From an uncultured Acidimicrobiales bacterium (GTDB taxonomy: Bacteria > Actinomycetota > Acidimicrobiia > Acidimicrobiales > Poriferisodalaceae), in assembly GCA_905477545.1 (NCBI GenBank), contig CAJQGN010000105.1, positions 1 through 46,257 of the forward strand: a DNA stretch of 46,257 nt, in the 5' to 3' direction. The notes below the pieces were generated by a model that was not told the DNA's origin, did not search any database, and was given only the letters and a program-made list of their open reading frames with translations. Below, piece by piece: positions 9,211 to 18,366 of the stretch (position 1 is its first letter; the number at the start of each line of letters is the position of its first letter). A program made the translations under genes and the position numbers.

Positions 9211-9220
9211 GTTTCAAAAT

Positions 9221-10375
9221 CTACTGCCCGATATCGAATATTTCTCTTTGTGCCAAAATTTGTCGGACTGCTTCTCGCCTCTCGTCTATATCTGACAGCG
9301 ATTTCATAGGTTCGAATCTTGAATTCGGACCCTCAGCTTCTACTAACAACATGGTTGCTTCAACAAATTTTGAAAGCTCACCGATCAGAAGCTCAAATTG
9401 TATCAGTGGGGTTCCATTTACATTTTTTTGAACGTCAAAATAGTTCAAGGCCGTAGGAATTCGAAAAATTTCTGCATTAATCAGCAACGTATTTGTATTA
9501 AGAAACGGGTTGCTTTCAATTTTGTCTTTAGCTCTCAAACAGAAATCTTCAACAATTTCTAGCCGTCCCTCAATAATACGTGGCGCTCCTCCATACGAAT
9601 CATCTTTGACGATCTCACAAGTCATCTGTTTCCCACTCGATATGTGAGCTCCTAAAACGGCAGCATTGAAAGTCGCTGCCGCATTGTCGACATTATTTAC
9701 AAGCACGTACTTACCACCGGTCTCATAAAATTGTTTAAAGTCCTCACTTCGACTCAAAACTCCTAAGAGATCTCCATGGCCAGGTGAGTAGAACGAGACA
9801 TTCCCATTATTTTCCCTAAATATCTGGCCATCAGTCATTAATCTCAACGAAATTGACTGTGGGCAAGTTGCAATCTTTACATAGTCATTCGAATTAGATG
9901 CAGCCCATCTGCTCATACTTTCATCGGACAAAAAGCTCGTCATAAACAACAATTTGCAGGTCATATTATATTTGATCGCATGCTTTTCAAGATCAAGTTG
10001 TTTTACTTTTCCAAAACTCAAACCCTCGAAAATAGGCGCAAGAGCTTTAATGCTACCTCCGAATCGAGTAGCCATTCCACCAGCAAGGACAACCGACAGC
10101 ACTTCTCCATTGCGGAATGCCTCTTCGCCGATTTTTTTTAGCTGGGTATACTCATTGGAGCCTCGGGGCGGCATCTGTTCTAAGTCTTTATTTTCTGGAA
10201 CAGTACTGGGTCTTTTTAAGTAATTCTTCGACCGGTCGAATCCGTTCAGCTTGATTCGGTCCATGTTTAAATCAAAAATTATCGGATCAAAAAAGTATCT
10301 TTCGAGGATTAATGCTGTAGCCACATCGATCTCATACTTGGCTGTCAGGTCTGCTATCGATAATGAATTCACCAT
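9221..10375 (-). CDS. UDPGP-family UTP-dependent uridylyltransferase (eukaryote-type fold)
   Basis: This enzyme probably makes a UDP-sugar from UTP and a sugar 1-phosphate in the cytoplasm. The nucleotide-binding loop LAGGMATRFGG near residues 97-107 and the later PGHGDLLGVL and NNVDN segments are those of the UDPGP family (UDP-glucose and UDP-N-acetylglucosamine pyrophosphorylases), not of bacterial GalU. The order galU-moeA is common in actinobacteria, so this may be a non-homologous replacement of GalU. An ATG at 10375 is preferred; a GTG lies one codon earlier (10378). It is followed by moeA after 10 bases. Sugar specificity cannot be read from the sequence. Confidence 0.8.
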   Translation of the reverse strand: MVNSLSIADLTAKYEIDVATALILERYFFDPIIFDLNMDRIKLNGFDRSKNYLKRPSTVPENKDLEQMPPRGSNEYTQLKKIGEEAFRNGEVLSVVLAGGMATRFGGSIKALAPIFEGLSFGKVKQLDLEKHAIKYNMTCKLLFMTSFLSDESMSRWAASNSNDYVKIATCPQSISLRLMTDGQIFRENNGNVSFYSPGHGDLLGVLSRSEDFKQFYETGGKYVLVNNVDNAAATFNAAVLGAHISSGKQMTCEIVKDDSYGGAPRIIEGRLEIVEDFCLRAKDKIESNPFLNTNTLLINAEIFRIPTALNYFDVQKNVNGTPLIQFELLIGELSKFVEATMLLVEAEGPNSRFEPMKSLSDIDERREAVRQILAQREIFDIGQ

Positions 10376-10499
10376 CACATAATCAAGCTATTTGAATTAA
10401 ATCGTTAAGATGTCTTAATCTACCAAGTGTTGTCCTAGGCAGAGCGAGATAAGATTCGTTTGCGGTCTTTTCCTAGCAGACCGAGGAGCGCCAACGGCC

Positions 10500-10844
10500 A
10501 TGCCAACTTATGAATATCATTGCGAAACATGTGACGAATACTTCGAGCTTCGACAGTCCTTTACGGATGATCCGATTGTTGAATGCCTCGATACAAATTG
10601 TATGGGGCGTGTGAAGAAAGTCTTTGGCAACGTCGGAATTGCTTTTAAAGGAAGTGGATTTTACAAAACCGATAGTCGCTCAAAAGCTGGTGGATCTGAT
10701 TCAGGCTCCTCAGCATCGCAAAAAACTGCTGGGAAAAGCGAAGCTTCGAGCGAATCGAAAGGTACATCAGATTCGACTAAATCTTCCGCAAATGAATCTA
10801 AGTCCAGTGGCGGTGATTCTAAAAGCGGTGACTCCAACAAATAG
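10500..10844 (+). CDS. FmdB-type zinc-ribbon protein with Ser/Lys-rich tail
   Basis: This 114-residue protein starts with the FmdB signature MPTYEYHC-x2-C. Potential zinc ligands are Cys8, Cys11, Cys29 and Cys34; the second knuckle has four intervening residues instead of the usual two. Residues 53-114 are a low-complexity tail of Ser, Gly, Lys, Asp and Glu that is probably disordered. The family is widespread and described as putative regulators, but its biochemical role is unclear. The start at 10500 follows a GAGGAG Shine-Dalgarno-like sequence. It converges on uppP. Confidence 0.88.
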   Translation: MPTYEYHCETCDEYFELRQSFTDDPIVECLDTNCMGRVKKVFGNVGIAFKGSGFYKTDSRSKAGGSDSGSSASQKTAGKSEASSESKGTSDSTKSSANESKSSGGDSKSGDSNK

Positions 10845-10881
10845 TCTTCACGCGACTCTCAAGATGTTGTGGGTGCCAGTT

Positions 10882-11718
10882 TTAGGCTTGAAAGCCGAGT
10901 GCAAGAATCAAAAGAATGCTGAGCCCCAGAACTATTCTGTAAATAACAAATGGCATCAGCGAGCCGAATTTTAGTAAGCGAAGAACGACCCACACTGCTA
11001 TCCATCCGGTAACTCCAGCTGAAACCATTCCGATTGCGAGCGGTAATAAAAAGCCATCTGGAAGACCTGTAAGGGCAATGTCCGTTCCCCGGTAGAGCCC
11101 AGCACCGAATATGACCGGCAACGCCATCAAAAAAGCTAACCGAGCAGCAGCAGTCCTTTCAAATTTTAGGATTCGCGCCACTGTTAGAATTACCCCAGAT
11201 CTACTCACTCCTGGCAACAGTGCCGCAGCTTGGGCTGTCGCAAAAATTGCGATATGACTAGCAGAAGCATGCTCTATTTGACGTTCCTGTGTTCTCTTCC
11301 AGTCAGCTAAGCCCATAAAAGATCCAAATAGAATAAGTAAAAGTGCTATTAAACTTAAATTTTCGGCTAACCCTAAAAGCACAGGCTCAATGCTCAGAGC
11401 GCACAAGGCGGCTGGCGCCGCAGATAGAAGCAGGTACAAACCAATTTTTCCATCTTGAGTCCACTTTGCTTTTCTAGCGGATGCTCTTAAAAGAGCCATG
11501 CCATATCGCTTCACATCTGCCCACAAAAAAGTTATTGCCCCAGCGAGTGTTCCGACGTGGAGCGCCACGTCAAAAGTATTTTCTAATCTGTTGTCATTAT
11601 TGAAATCGTTCCAACCCAAAACTCTAGGAAGCAGTTCTAGGTGGCCACTCGACGAAATTGGAAAAAACTCAGAGAGCCCTTGCGTGATCCCTAGAAATAC
11701 GGCGTGAAAAATGGACAT
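10882..11718 (-). CDS. uppP: Undecaprenyl-diphosphatase UppP (BacA)
   Basis: This polytopic membrane enzyme dephosphorylates undecaprenyl diphosphate to regenerate the lipid carrier for peptidoglycan and other envelope polymers. The first signature GITQGLSEFFPISSSGHL holds the conserved acidic and Ser residues. The second signature PGVSRSG is in the middle of the protein. Eight or so hydrophobic segments and 278 residues match the family. It lies at the 3' end of the tldD-pmbA-PHP-uppP run, 32 bases after the PHP gene. In some bacteria a high copy number gives bacitracin resistance. Confidence 0.95.
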   Translation of the reverse strand: MSIFHAVFLGITQGLSEFFPISSSGHLELLPRVLGWNDFNNDNRLENTFDVALHVGTLAGAITFLWADVKRYGMALLRASARKAKWTQDGKIGLYLLLSAAPAALCALSIEPVLLGLAENLSLIALLLILFGSFMGLADWKRTQERQIEHASASHIAIFATAQAAALLPGVSRSGVILTVARILKFERTAAARLAFLMALPVIFGAGLYRGTDIALTGLPDGFLLPLAIGMVSAGVTGWIAVWVVLRLLKFGSLMPFVIYRIVLGLSILLILALGFQA

Positions 11719-11750
11719 TGTCGATCTTTCCGAGACGTTATCAGTCTGAG

Positions 11751-12464
11751 CTATTCAACCGTAGACGGAACAATACGGGGTCTCCACTGTCTTGGCGGGT
11801 CATAATGGTGACCAACTGGAACCCCCTGGCGCATTCCGTCTAGAAATTGAGTAACAGTTTGAAAATCTGGCATCTCCAGGTAAGCCGATCCAAGTGCCTC
11901 TGCTATGTGAGCGTCGCTACCAGCTCCGATAGCTAAGCCATGTTCTTTCGCATAATCTGACGCCTTCTGATTGAGGCTCCTTAGACTCGTTTTACCATTC
12001 ATCACTTCTATTCCATCTACTAAACCAGCCTCTACCAATTCATCCAGGACTTCTGGTCGCAAATTATTTCTCAGCGGGTCAAATGGATGTGGAATATAGA
12101 CTAGTCCGCCTTGTGAGCGAATTAACTCAGCTGCTTCGCGAGGTGGAATTCCCTGTGGAACCCGTTCAGTAAGAAACAAGCCGATTATTTCGCCGGCGTA
12201 AGTCTTAAGTTCCTCCCCAATGACGACGCGGCAGGGAAGATCTTCTTTCAGTTCAAAAGCACCCTTAACAGCATGATGGTCCGTTACGCAAAGAACATCT
12301 ATTCCACTCTCGACTACACACCGCAGAATCTCATCCGGTGTCGTAGTCGAATCTCCTGACCACATCGTGTGCGAATGAAAATCCACGCGAATCCAACCAT
12401 CAGGACACTTCTCCGCTAAATGCGGATGTCGATTGATCGCTTCTTGAGTGGGAATAGAAGGCAC
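11751..12464 (-). CDS. PHP-domain metal-dependent phosphoesterase
   Basis: This 237-residue PHP (polymerase and histidinol phosphatase) domain protein has the metal-ligand motifs in order: DFHSHTMWSGD, CVTDHHAVKG, GEELKT, YIPHPFDP and GSDAHIAEALG. This is the TrpH/YciV-like layout, a family that hydrolyses phosphate esters of nucleotides or short oligonucleotides. The substrate cannot be inferred. The start is a GTG at 12464. It is 40 bases downstream of the pmbA-like gene and probably co-transcribed with it and with uppP. Confidence 0.85.
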   Translation of the reverse strand: MPSIPTQEAINRHPHLAEKCPDGWIRVDFHSHTMWSGDSTTTPDEILRCVVESGIDVLCVTDHHAVKGAFELKEDLPCRVVIGEELKTYAGEIIGLFLTERVPQGIPPREAAELIRSQGGLVYIPHPFDPLRNNLRPEVLDELVEAGLVDGIEVMNGKTSLRSLNQKASDYAKEHGLAIGAGSDAHIAEALGSAYLEMPDFQTVTQFLDGMRQGVPVGHHYDPPRQWRPRIVPSTVE

Positions 12465-12504
12465 GAGCCGCAGGGTAGCAAGAGTATCGCCTTCTCGCTG
12501 CTCG

Positions 12505-13851
12505 TTATGAGCCGGACAGGGCTATTTCCGCAATAACCAAGGAGGACATTCCTGTGCCTCCCGGCAGAAATTCAAAGTCACCTCCAACTTCAACGATGTC
12601 CAGCAACATGCGCTGCACCGTCGAAGCAATAGTGGCCTCACGAAAGGGTTCTCCTAAAGAACCCTCAACGATTCTGTGCCCATAAGCTCCCACAGAAAAG
12701 TCTCCACTTACTGGATTCACTCCACTATGTAGACCATTAACACCACGAACAAAAATACCATTCCGCACGTTATGAATTAATTCTTCTCTAGTCCTATCTC
12801 CAGGAAGAATTTGCATTGCATGCATGCCAACCCCTGGTCTTGACCTAACTACTCGGACCGCTGAGCCTGTTGAAATGACGCCAAGGCGCCGAGCTGTGTA
12901 GCTATTGTGCAAAAAAGTGTTCAAAGAACCACTCACTATTAGGTCATTTCTGCGTGCAGCAAGACCTTCTCCATCATAGTTTTCGGCTCCTAGAGATCGT
13001 TCGTCAGTTGGATCATCGAAAAGCGTCAAATCTGCTACAGCTATTGTCTCTCCCATTCGTTCAGCAAAAGGCGAGCGGCCCTTCGCCACCCGATCGCCTG
13101 TCAAAGATCCGGCGACCACTCCTAAAAAGGCGGCGGCCACTGATGGTTCAAAAATAACAGTGACGCGCTGGCTGGCCGGCTTTGTAGCCCCAAGTAAACT
13201 GGTGGCTCCATCCACCGCTTCTACTACGACTTTGTCGAGATCAAGATCTTCAAGTCGCCTGGCCATATCTCCGTAATACCCGATTTGTGTCTCGCCCGAT
13301 TCCTCAGCTAATGGTTGAGCTCCAACGCTGCAGTTACCACCCTCTTCATGGATAGCGATGCCCGCAGTTGATACCAACGCAAATTCAGCCCAACTATCAG
13401 ACCAGGTTGAAGCACGTACACCGGTAACTCGTTTGTCTCTAGCTAAGCAACGACGTTCCAAATCAATTGCTATCGCAATCTTCTCTTTCTCGGATATACC
13501 TATAACTGATCTATCAAATAAATCTAACCGCGGAGATTCTACGCCATCTGGCAGAGCAATAGCCTGATGGGGATCTTTCTCGGCAAAAGTCAGATTTTGC
13601 CGAGCTTCGTTTACGACTTCTGACACAATTTCCGGGTCTAACGAACCAGCTGAGGCAAATCCTTCACAACCATCGATGATAATTCGGATACCTACTCCCT
13701 GGCTTGATCCAGATTTTAGGGACTCAACTTCTCCACGGTACGCGTTAACGGTTGTCGATCGGCCGCGCGAAAGTGCTACCTCTATTTCTTCCCCGTCTTT
13801 TGCTGAATTTACAATTTCCCTCGCTATGTCTGGTAGCTCGCGTCTAGTCAT
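12505..13851 (-). CDS. pmbA: TldD/PmbA-family protein, PmbA (TldE)-like non-catalytic partner
   Basis: This protein is homologous to the gene just upstream (TldD) but lacks the HExxxH zinc motif, as expected for the PmbA/TldE half of the TldD-TldE metalloprotease heterodimer that acts on unfolded or microcin-like peptides in the cytoplasm. The true start is the ATG at 13851. Together with the tldD stop it forms an ATGA overlap, a sign of translational coupling. The open frame reaches 13938, but those extra 29 residues are a shadow of tldD. Conserved PmbA-like segments include VGIRIIIDG near the N-terminus and GVNPVSGDFSVGAYG near the C-terminus. Confidence 0.93.
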   Translation of the reverse strand: MTRRELPDIAREIVNSAKDGEEIEVALSRGRSTTVNAYRGEVESLKSGSSQGVGIRIIIDGCEGFASAGSLDPEIVSEVVNEARQNLTFAEKDPHQAIALPDGVESPRLDLFDRSVIGISEKEKIAIAIDLERRCLARDKRVTGVRASTWSDSWAEFALVSTAGIAIHEEGGNCSVGAQPLAEESGETQIGYYGDMARRLEDLDLDKVVVEAVDGATSLLGATKPASQRVTVIFEPSVAAAFLGVVAGSLTGDRVAKGRSPFAERMGETIAVADLTLFDDPTDERSLGAENYDGEGLAARRNDLIVSGSLNTFLHNSYTARRLGVISTGSAVRVVRSRPGVGMHAMQILPGDRTREELIHNVRNGIFVRGVNGLHSGVNPVSGDFSVGAYGHRIVEGSLGEPFREATIASTVQRMLLDIVEVGGDFEFLPGGTGMSSLVIAEIALSGS

Positions 13852-15260
13852 GCTGCGGTTCCGCCAACCGTGAGCGCGCTGACTCGCAAAGTTGGCTGAC
13901 CATCGCCAACCGGGACACCTTGTCCATCTTTTCCGCAAGTGCCAGGGCTTCCCATAGCAAAATCATTAGCGATGACGTCAATATTTTTTAAAACTTCGGG
14001 ACCATTGCCAATCAGATTACCCTCTCGGAGGGGCTCAGTAATTTCACCATTTTCTATTAAATATGCCTCAGTCATTCCAAATACGAAATCACCAGTAGCC
14101 GTGTTTACTTGACCCCCTCCTAGTTGGGCAACATAAACACCGTGAGTTGTATCAGAAATAACGTCTGCTGGTTCAGTTTCCCCGTTTGTAACAAAGGTAT
14201 TGGTCATACGCACCATCGGCAGGTGTTGGTAACTTTGTCGTCTGCCGTTTCCTGAAGGAACACGACCAGCATCTTTAGAGCGAAGGTGATCCCACATGTA
14301 ATCGGTTAAAACACCATTCTCTATTAGCGTGTTACTTCGGGTAAATGCTCCTTCATCATCAATGCCAAGGGCTCCCCATTCCACGCCCATCGTCCCATCG
14401 TCAATCAGCGTTACAAGCGGAGAAGCCACCTGCTGCCCTATTCGGTCTTTAAACACAGAGGCACCTTTTTTGACTAAATCAGCTTCAAGCCCATGACCGC
14501 ATGCCTCATGAAAAAGCACCCCTCCGCCGCCATTTTTGATAACCACAGGTAACTCACCGCTTGGTGCAGGACGCGCTCGAAGTTTTGTTATCGCTCTGTT
14601 TGCAGCTCGTTCTGCGAGCGCAGCTACATCATTTTCTTCGAATAGTTCATAGCCAACTGTGTACCCCACTGTTTCTCGACCCGTCTGGAGGCCTTGATCG
14701 CCAGTCGCTACGCAATTAACTGAAAAAAGAGTTCTTACTTGATCATCTGCCCGGAAGATCCCGGCAGTATTAGCTACTAGAATTCGCCGCCGTCCCTCGG
14801 AATATCCAACCGTGACTTGAGAGATCGAGCCGCCTGCTGAACGCGCTGCTTCATCTGCTCTGCGCAGGAGTGCCACTTTGGATTCTTTTGACACGAGATT
14901 TGGAAGCATTTTGACACGAGTGGAGGCAAGGCCGTCTCCGTTAAGAGCAACTGCCGTCGTCCTAGATGAACTAGTCGCGGCAGAAGCGGCTACTTCAGCA
15001 GCTTCTTTGAGCCCCTCAGAGCTTAGATCCGAAGTATGGGCAAAACCGGTAATTTCTCCGACCGTGACTCGGATACCCACGCCGCGATCCCTGCTAGAAG
15101 ACATGGAGTCGACACGGCCCTCATCGAAGCTAGAGCTCGCACTCTGGCGATCTTCAGCGAACAATTCTGCCCACTCACCACCCTTTGCAAGGGCGACTCG
15201 TAAAGTTGTTTCGACTAGGGAGGGATCTAACAAAGGCTCAGGAGCTAAGTCTTCTGACAT
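13848..15260 (-). CDS. tldD: TldD-family metalloprotease, catalytic subunit
   Basis: This 470-residue zinc metallopeptidase has the family HExxxH motif, HEACGH at residues 251-256 within VLFHEACGHGLEAD. The C-terminal part contains GGGQVNTATGDFVFGMTEAYLIENG, where a further metal-ligand Cys or acidic residue is expected in the family. It forms a heterodimer with PmbA/TldE, encoded immediately downstream with a 4-base ATGA overlap. The ATG at 15260 is the first of the operon; a 9-bp inverted repeat lies about 45 bases upstream. In other bacteria the pair degrades unfolded peptides and trims RiPP-type peptides; no such precursor is seen here. Confidence 0.95.
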   Translation of the reverse strand: MSEDLAPEPLLDPSLVETTLRVALAKGGEWAELFAEDRQSASSSFDEGRVDSMSSSRDRGVGIRVTVGEITGFAHTSDLSSEGLKEAAEVAASAATSSSRTTAVALNGDGLASTRVKMLPNLVSKESKVALLRRADEAARSAGGSISQVTVGYSEGRRRILVANTAGIFRADDQVRTLFSVNCVATGDQGLQTGRETVGYTVGYELFEENDVAALAERAANRAITKLRARPAPSGELPVVIKNGGGGVLFHEACGHGLEADLVKKGASVFKDRIGQQVASPLVTLIDDGTMGVEWGALGIDDEGAFTRSNTLIENGVLTDYMWDHLRSKDAGRVPSGNGRRQSYQHLPMVRMTNTFVTNGETEPADVISDTTHGVYVAQLGGGQVNTATGDFVFGMTEAYLIENGEITEPLREGNLIGNGPEVLKNIDVIANDFAMGSPGTCGKDGQGVPVGDGQPTLRVSALTVGGTAA

Positions 15261-15305
15261 TGACTCTCTTTCTGCAGAATTTACTTAGATTACCCCGGAT
15301 AATCG

Positions 15306-15332
15306 GTTGGAACCTCTTCTGTGGGTTCCAAC
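15306..15332. repeat. 9-bp perfect inverted repeat upstream of tldD
   Basis: GTTGGAACC (15306-15314) and GGTTCCAAC (15324-15332) form a perfect 9-bp hairpin with a 9-base loop in the 218-base gap between the divergent tldD and PAP2 genes. There is no T-tract on either side. It could be an operator or mRNA leader hairpin for tldD (its far end is 72 bases from the ATG) rather than a terminator. Confidence 0.45.
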
Positions 15333-15478
15333 TTTCCAAGAATGGGACTACAACAGCAGATAAGGCAACATTTTGCTAGCGTCTATGTTGTAGTTCAGCT
15401 CTATCGAGCTTTTAGTTATTTCTGGCCAACCTTCACCTTTCAAAATTTTCTTATGAGTTCCAAAAGCAAGCTCCGTTA

Positions 15479-16276
15479 ATGAAACATCAGACAACTGAGG
15501 AAAATCACGCTCTGTCTTGGTGGAAGGAGCTTTTCTATATAGCTGGCTTTTATTTTGTGTATAGCCAGATACGAAATCAGTTTGGTTCAAACGGTTTGTT
15601 TGCAGCTACTTCTAGCACAGCCGCCAACAACGCTGAACTGGTAATAAAGTTTGAACGTGCTTTGGGCCTCTACTTTGAGGAAACCGTGCAGGCAACATTT
15701 ATTAATTTCACTTGGTTTATGTGGGCTTCTAACGTTTTCTATGGGAGTCTCCATTTCATAGTTACGATCGGAGCAGGCATCTATCTTTACTGTAAATTTC
15801 CCTTTCGTTTTCGCCGCTATAGAAGCATGTTAGGGGCTACAACTGCAATAGCGCTAACCGGTTTCGCCTTATTTCCGCTGATGCCGCCCCGTCTCTTGTC
15901 AGCTGAAGCACCGTATGGAGCTAATTTAATCGGATACAAATTTGTTGATAGCCTTTCTGAGTTCGGAGGACTTTGGTCTTTCGACTCAGGCACTATGCAA
16001 GCAATTTCAAACCAATGGGCAGCAATGCCGAGTCTTCACCTCGCATGGGCCGCTTGGTGTGTCTACGCTTTGCACCCAATCCTTCGCCGCAAAATATCTC
16101 GCAGTTTCTTACTTCTTTACCCGCTACTCACTCTTTTTACTATAGTAGTTACCGGGAATCACTATTGGATAGATGGTATCGCCGGGTTAGTTGCACTTGC
16201 ATTAGGAGCAATAATTGGCAACTGGTTGAATGGTTATTGGGGAAGACGCCGTCTAATAACTTCTCTCAAGCTCTAG
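15479..16276 (+). CDS. PAP2-superfamily membrane phosphatase/phosphotransferase
   Basis: This 265-residue integral membrane protein has about six hydrophobic helices. The catalytic motifs are MPSLHLAWA (the SxxH-type central motif with a catalytic His) and GNHYWIDGIAG (the second His with the Asp). It resembles the PAP2_3 / inositol-phosphotransferase (Aur1/Ipt1-like) branch found in actinobacteria, in which the first KxxxxxxRP motif is weak. Probable substrates are lipid or polyprenyl phosphates at the membrane surface. Position upstream of dxs is compatible with an isoprenoid-lipid role, but this is only context. Confidence 0.8.
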   Translation: MKHQTTEENHALSWWKELFYIAGFYFVYSQIRNQFGSNGLFAATSSTAANNAELVIKFERALGLYFEETVQATFINFTWFMWASNVFYGSLHFIVTIGAGIYLYCKFPFRFRRYRSMLGATTAIALTGFALFPLMPPRLLSAEAPYGANLIGYKFVDSLSEFGGLWSFDSGTMQAISNQWAAMPSLHLAWAAWCVYALHPILRRKISRSFLLLYPLLTLFTIVVTGNHYWIDGIAGLVALALGAIIGNWLNGYWGRRRLITSLKL

Positions 16277-16310
16277 GATCCTTATAGATAACTGTCCTTT
16301 TTTTAAATGT

Positions 16311-16338
16311 TTGACATAGCTTCAATGTCAGACATAAA
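16311..16338 (+). promoter_or_regulatory. Candidate dxs promoter with embedded inverted repeat
   Basis: TTGACA at 16311-16316 matches the -35 consensus perfectly. CATAAA at 16333-16338 is a plausible -10 after 16 bases, and the dxs ATG follows 40 bases later. A 6-bp inverted repeat, TGACAT (16312-16317) and ATGTCA (16325-16330) with a 7-base spacer, overlaps the -35 box. AGACAT directly after it resembles a third half-site. The arrangement looks like an operator, but the regulator is unknown. Confidence 0.45.
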
Positions 16339-16377
16339 TAGTTTCTTTCCTCGTCTAGAATTTGGTGAAGCTGACCC

Positions 16378-18237
16378 ATGCACCTCGAGAAAATTAAAAG
16401 TCCAGCTGATCTCAATCCACTAAATTATAAAGAACTCGTTGAGCTAGCTGCAGAGATGAGAGAATTTATAGTTCAAGCAGTGGCTAAGACAGGTGGCCAT
16501 CTCGGTTCTAATCTAGGCGCTGTCGAATTGACGATAGCTCTTCATCGAATTTTCAAATCTCCACACGATGTAATCATTTGGGACACAGGGCATCAAACTT
16601 ACGTTCACAAAATGATTACTGGCCGTCAGGCTGACTTTTCGCAGCTTAGGAAAAGAAACGGACTCTCCGGCTATCCGAGCTCTTCAGAATCTGAGCATGA
16701 CTTCGTTGAGAATAGTCATGCCTCAACATCATTGAGTTGGGCCTCTGGTCTAGTTACCGGATTTGAACTAACCGGCCAAGAGTCTCGCCGAGCAATCGCT
16801 GTGGTCGGCGATGGCTCAATGACAGGAGGTATGGCTTTCGAAGCCCTAAATAACCTTGGTCATTATGGTCAAAAGGCCATCATCATTCTCAATGACAATG
16901 GGCGGTCCTACGCTCCGACTGTCAGTCGCCTCTCTACCGCAATGTCAAAGCTTCGTCAATCTCCTAACTACTGGAAAGGACGTCAAGCAGTCACAAGCAT
17001 CCTTGACAAAATACCACTCGGAGGCGAAGTTAAACGAGGGCTCTCTGGCGCCGCAGCAGCAATGCGCGACATGTGGGAACCGCCAGCGTTCTTTGAAACT
17101 TTGGGAGTTCGCTATCTTGGTCCCATTGATGGCCACGACCTCGAAGAGTTAGAATCTGCGCTTCGTTCTGCTGCCGCATATGAAGACGGACCTATAGTCG
17201 TCCACGTCCTAACAGAAAAGGGAAGAGGATATGCGCCCGCAGAGGACGACGTTGAAAAGCATTTTCATGATATCGCTATATTTGATCCGGCTACTGGTAG
17301 CGAATCTGCAAAGCACAAAGGCGCGTCGTATACCAAGACTTTCACAAAAATCTTGTTGGAGTCAGCCGAAAATGATCCCAAGATAGTCGCTGTAACAGCA
17401 GCCATGCCAGGGTCTACAGGTCTTTTGCCATTTCAAAAACGTTTTCCTGATCGAATTTTTGACGTTGGTATAGCCGAACAGCATGCCTTAACTTCAGCAG
17501 CCGGCATGGCTAGAGCTGGCTTAAGACCAGTCGTGGCTATCTATTCGACATTTTTGGCAAGAGCTTTTGACCAGGCGCTGTACGATGTAGGTCTTCATCG
17601 TCTACCCGTTATTTTTTGTATTGATCGAGCTGGGATCACGGGAGCAGATGGCCCCTCACACCATGGGATATTCGATATTTCCATGTATGCCAGGATTCCT
17701 GGAATGACAATATTTGCACCCTCATCTATCCAAGAGCTCGAAATAATGTTTAGGGAAGCACTCAATATAACGACGGGCCCTGTTGCAATTCGTTGGCCAA
17801 AAGGAATTGCTCTGGAGTCTGACTCGGCCGGTGCTGGTCTCACCGCACGTTCAGTAGCTATAGGCAAACATGTGTGTCTTGTATCCGCTGGTAATATGTT
17901 GGCTCCATGCATGGAAGCTGCAACGATCCTTGCCGATGATGGCATTGAAGCGTCGATATGGGATGCACGTGTACTAAAGCCTATAGATCCAAAGCTAATA
18001 GCTAATGCACATGGGCATCCACTGGTCGTAACGGTAGAGGATGGCGTTCGAATTGGAGGCTTCGGCAGTCTCATGTCAGATGCCCTACAAAGAAGCCCTG
18101 GAGTGCCACCAAGGCTTCTTCAATTAGGTGTCTCCGATGCCTACATTGATCACGGAGGCGTAGATGAGATTCACGCAGAGCTAGGTCTCGACGGAACAGG
18201 CATAGCTTCAACTGTTCGCAATGCACTACAATTTTAG
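16378..18237 (+). CDS. dxs: 1-deoxy-D-xylulose-5-phosphate synthase
   Basis: Dxs condenses pyruvate and glyceraldehyde 3-phosphate to 1-deoxy-D-xylulose 5-phosphate, the first step of the MEP isoprenoid pathway and a source for thiamine and pyridoxal. The 619 residues are full length. Features in order are GGHLGSNLGAVELT, WDTGHQTYVHK, the thiamine-diphosphate motif GDGSMTGGMAFEALNN from residue 144 onward, and the transketolase pyrimidine domain with DVGIAEQHALTSAAGMA and DRAGITGADGPSHHG. The C-terminal transketolase domain follows. The ATG at 16378 is supported by the upstream promoter. It is convergent with the thiolase gene. Confidence 0.97.
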   Translation: MHLEKIKSPADLNPLNYKELVELAAEMREFIVQAVAKTGGHLGSNLGAVELTIALHRIFKSPHDVIIWDTGHQTYVHKMITGRQADFSQLRKRNGLSGYPSSSESEHDFVENSHASTSLSWASGLVTGFELTGQESRRAIAVVGDGSMTGGMAFEALNNLGHYGQKAIIILNDNGRSYAPTVSRLSTAMSKLRQSPNYWKGRQAVTSILDKIPLGGEVKRGLSGAAAAMRDMWEPPAFFETLGVRYLGPIDGHDLEELESALRSAAAYEDGPIVVHVLTEKGRGYAPAEDDVEKHFHDIAIFDPATGSESAKHKGASYTKTFTKILLESAENDPKIVAVTAAMPGSTGLLPFQKRFPDRIFDVGIAEQHALTSAAGMARAGLRPVVAIYSTFLARAFDQALYDVGLHRLPVIFCIDRAGITGADGPSHHGIFDISMYARIPGMTIFAPSSIQELEIMFREALNITTGPVAIRWPKGIALESDSAGAGLTARSVAIGKHVCLVSAGNMLAPCMEAATILADDGIEASIWDARVLKPIDPKLIANAHGHPLVVTVEDGVRIGGFGSLMSDALQRSPGVPPRLLQLGVSDAYIDHGGVDEIHAELGLDGTGIASTVRNALQF

Positions 18238-18366
18238 CTATAGCTTCCTAGATATCAAGAGGCGTTAACACAGAAACCGCCCGGCTAGTCTTCCTAGCGA
18301 AGTACGCCAGACAGCTACTACGTCACGTTAAAATATTTGGCGAAAGTAGTCCTAGCTTTCAAGCAT

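Noticed and set aside
12505..15260. Recent tandem duplication (tldD and pmbA)
   Set aside because: They are the ancient paralogous halves of the TldD-TldE heterodimer, found together in many bacteria.
15348..15590. 80-codon minus-strand frame between tldD and the PAP2 gene
   Set aside because: It overlaps the PAP2 gene by more than 100 bases, has no motif, and its reading lacks any family resemblance.
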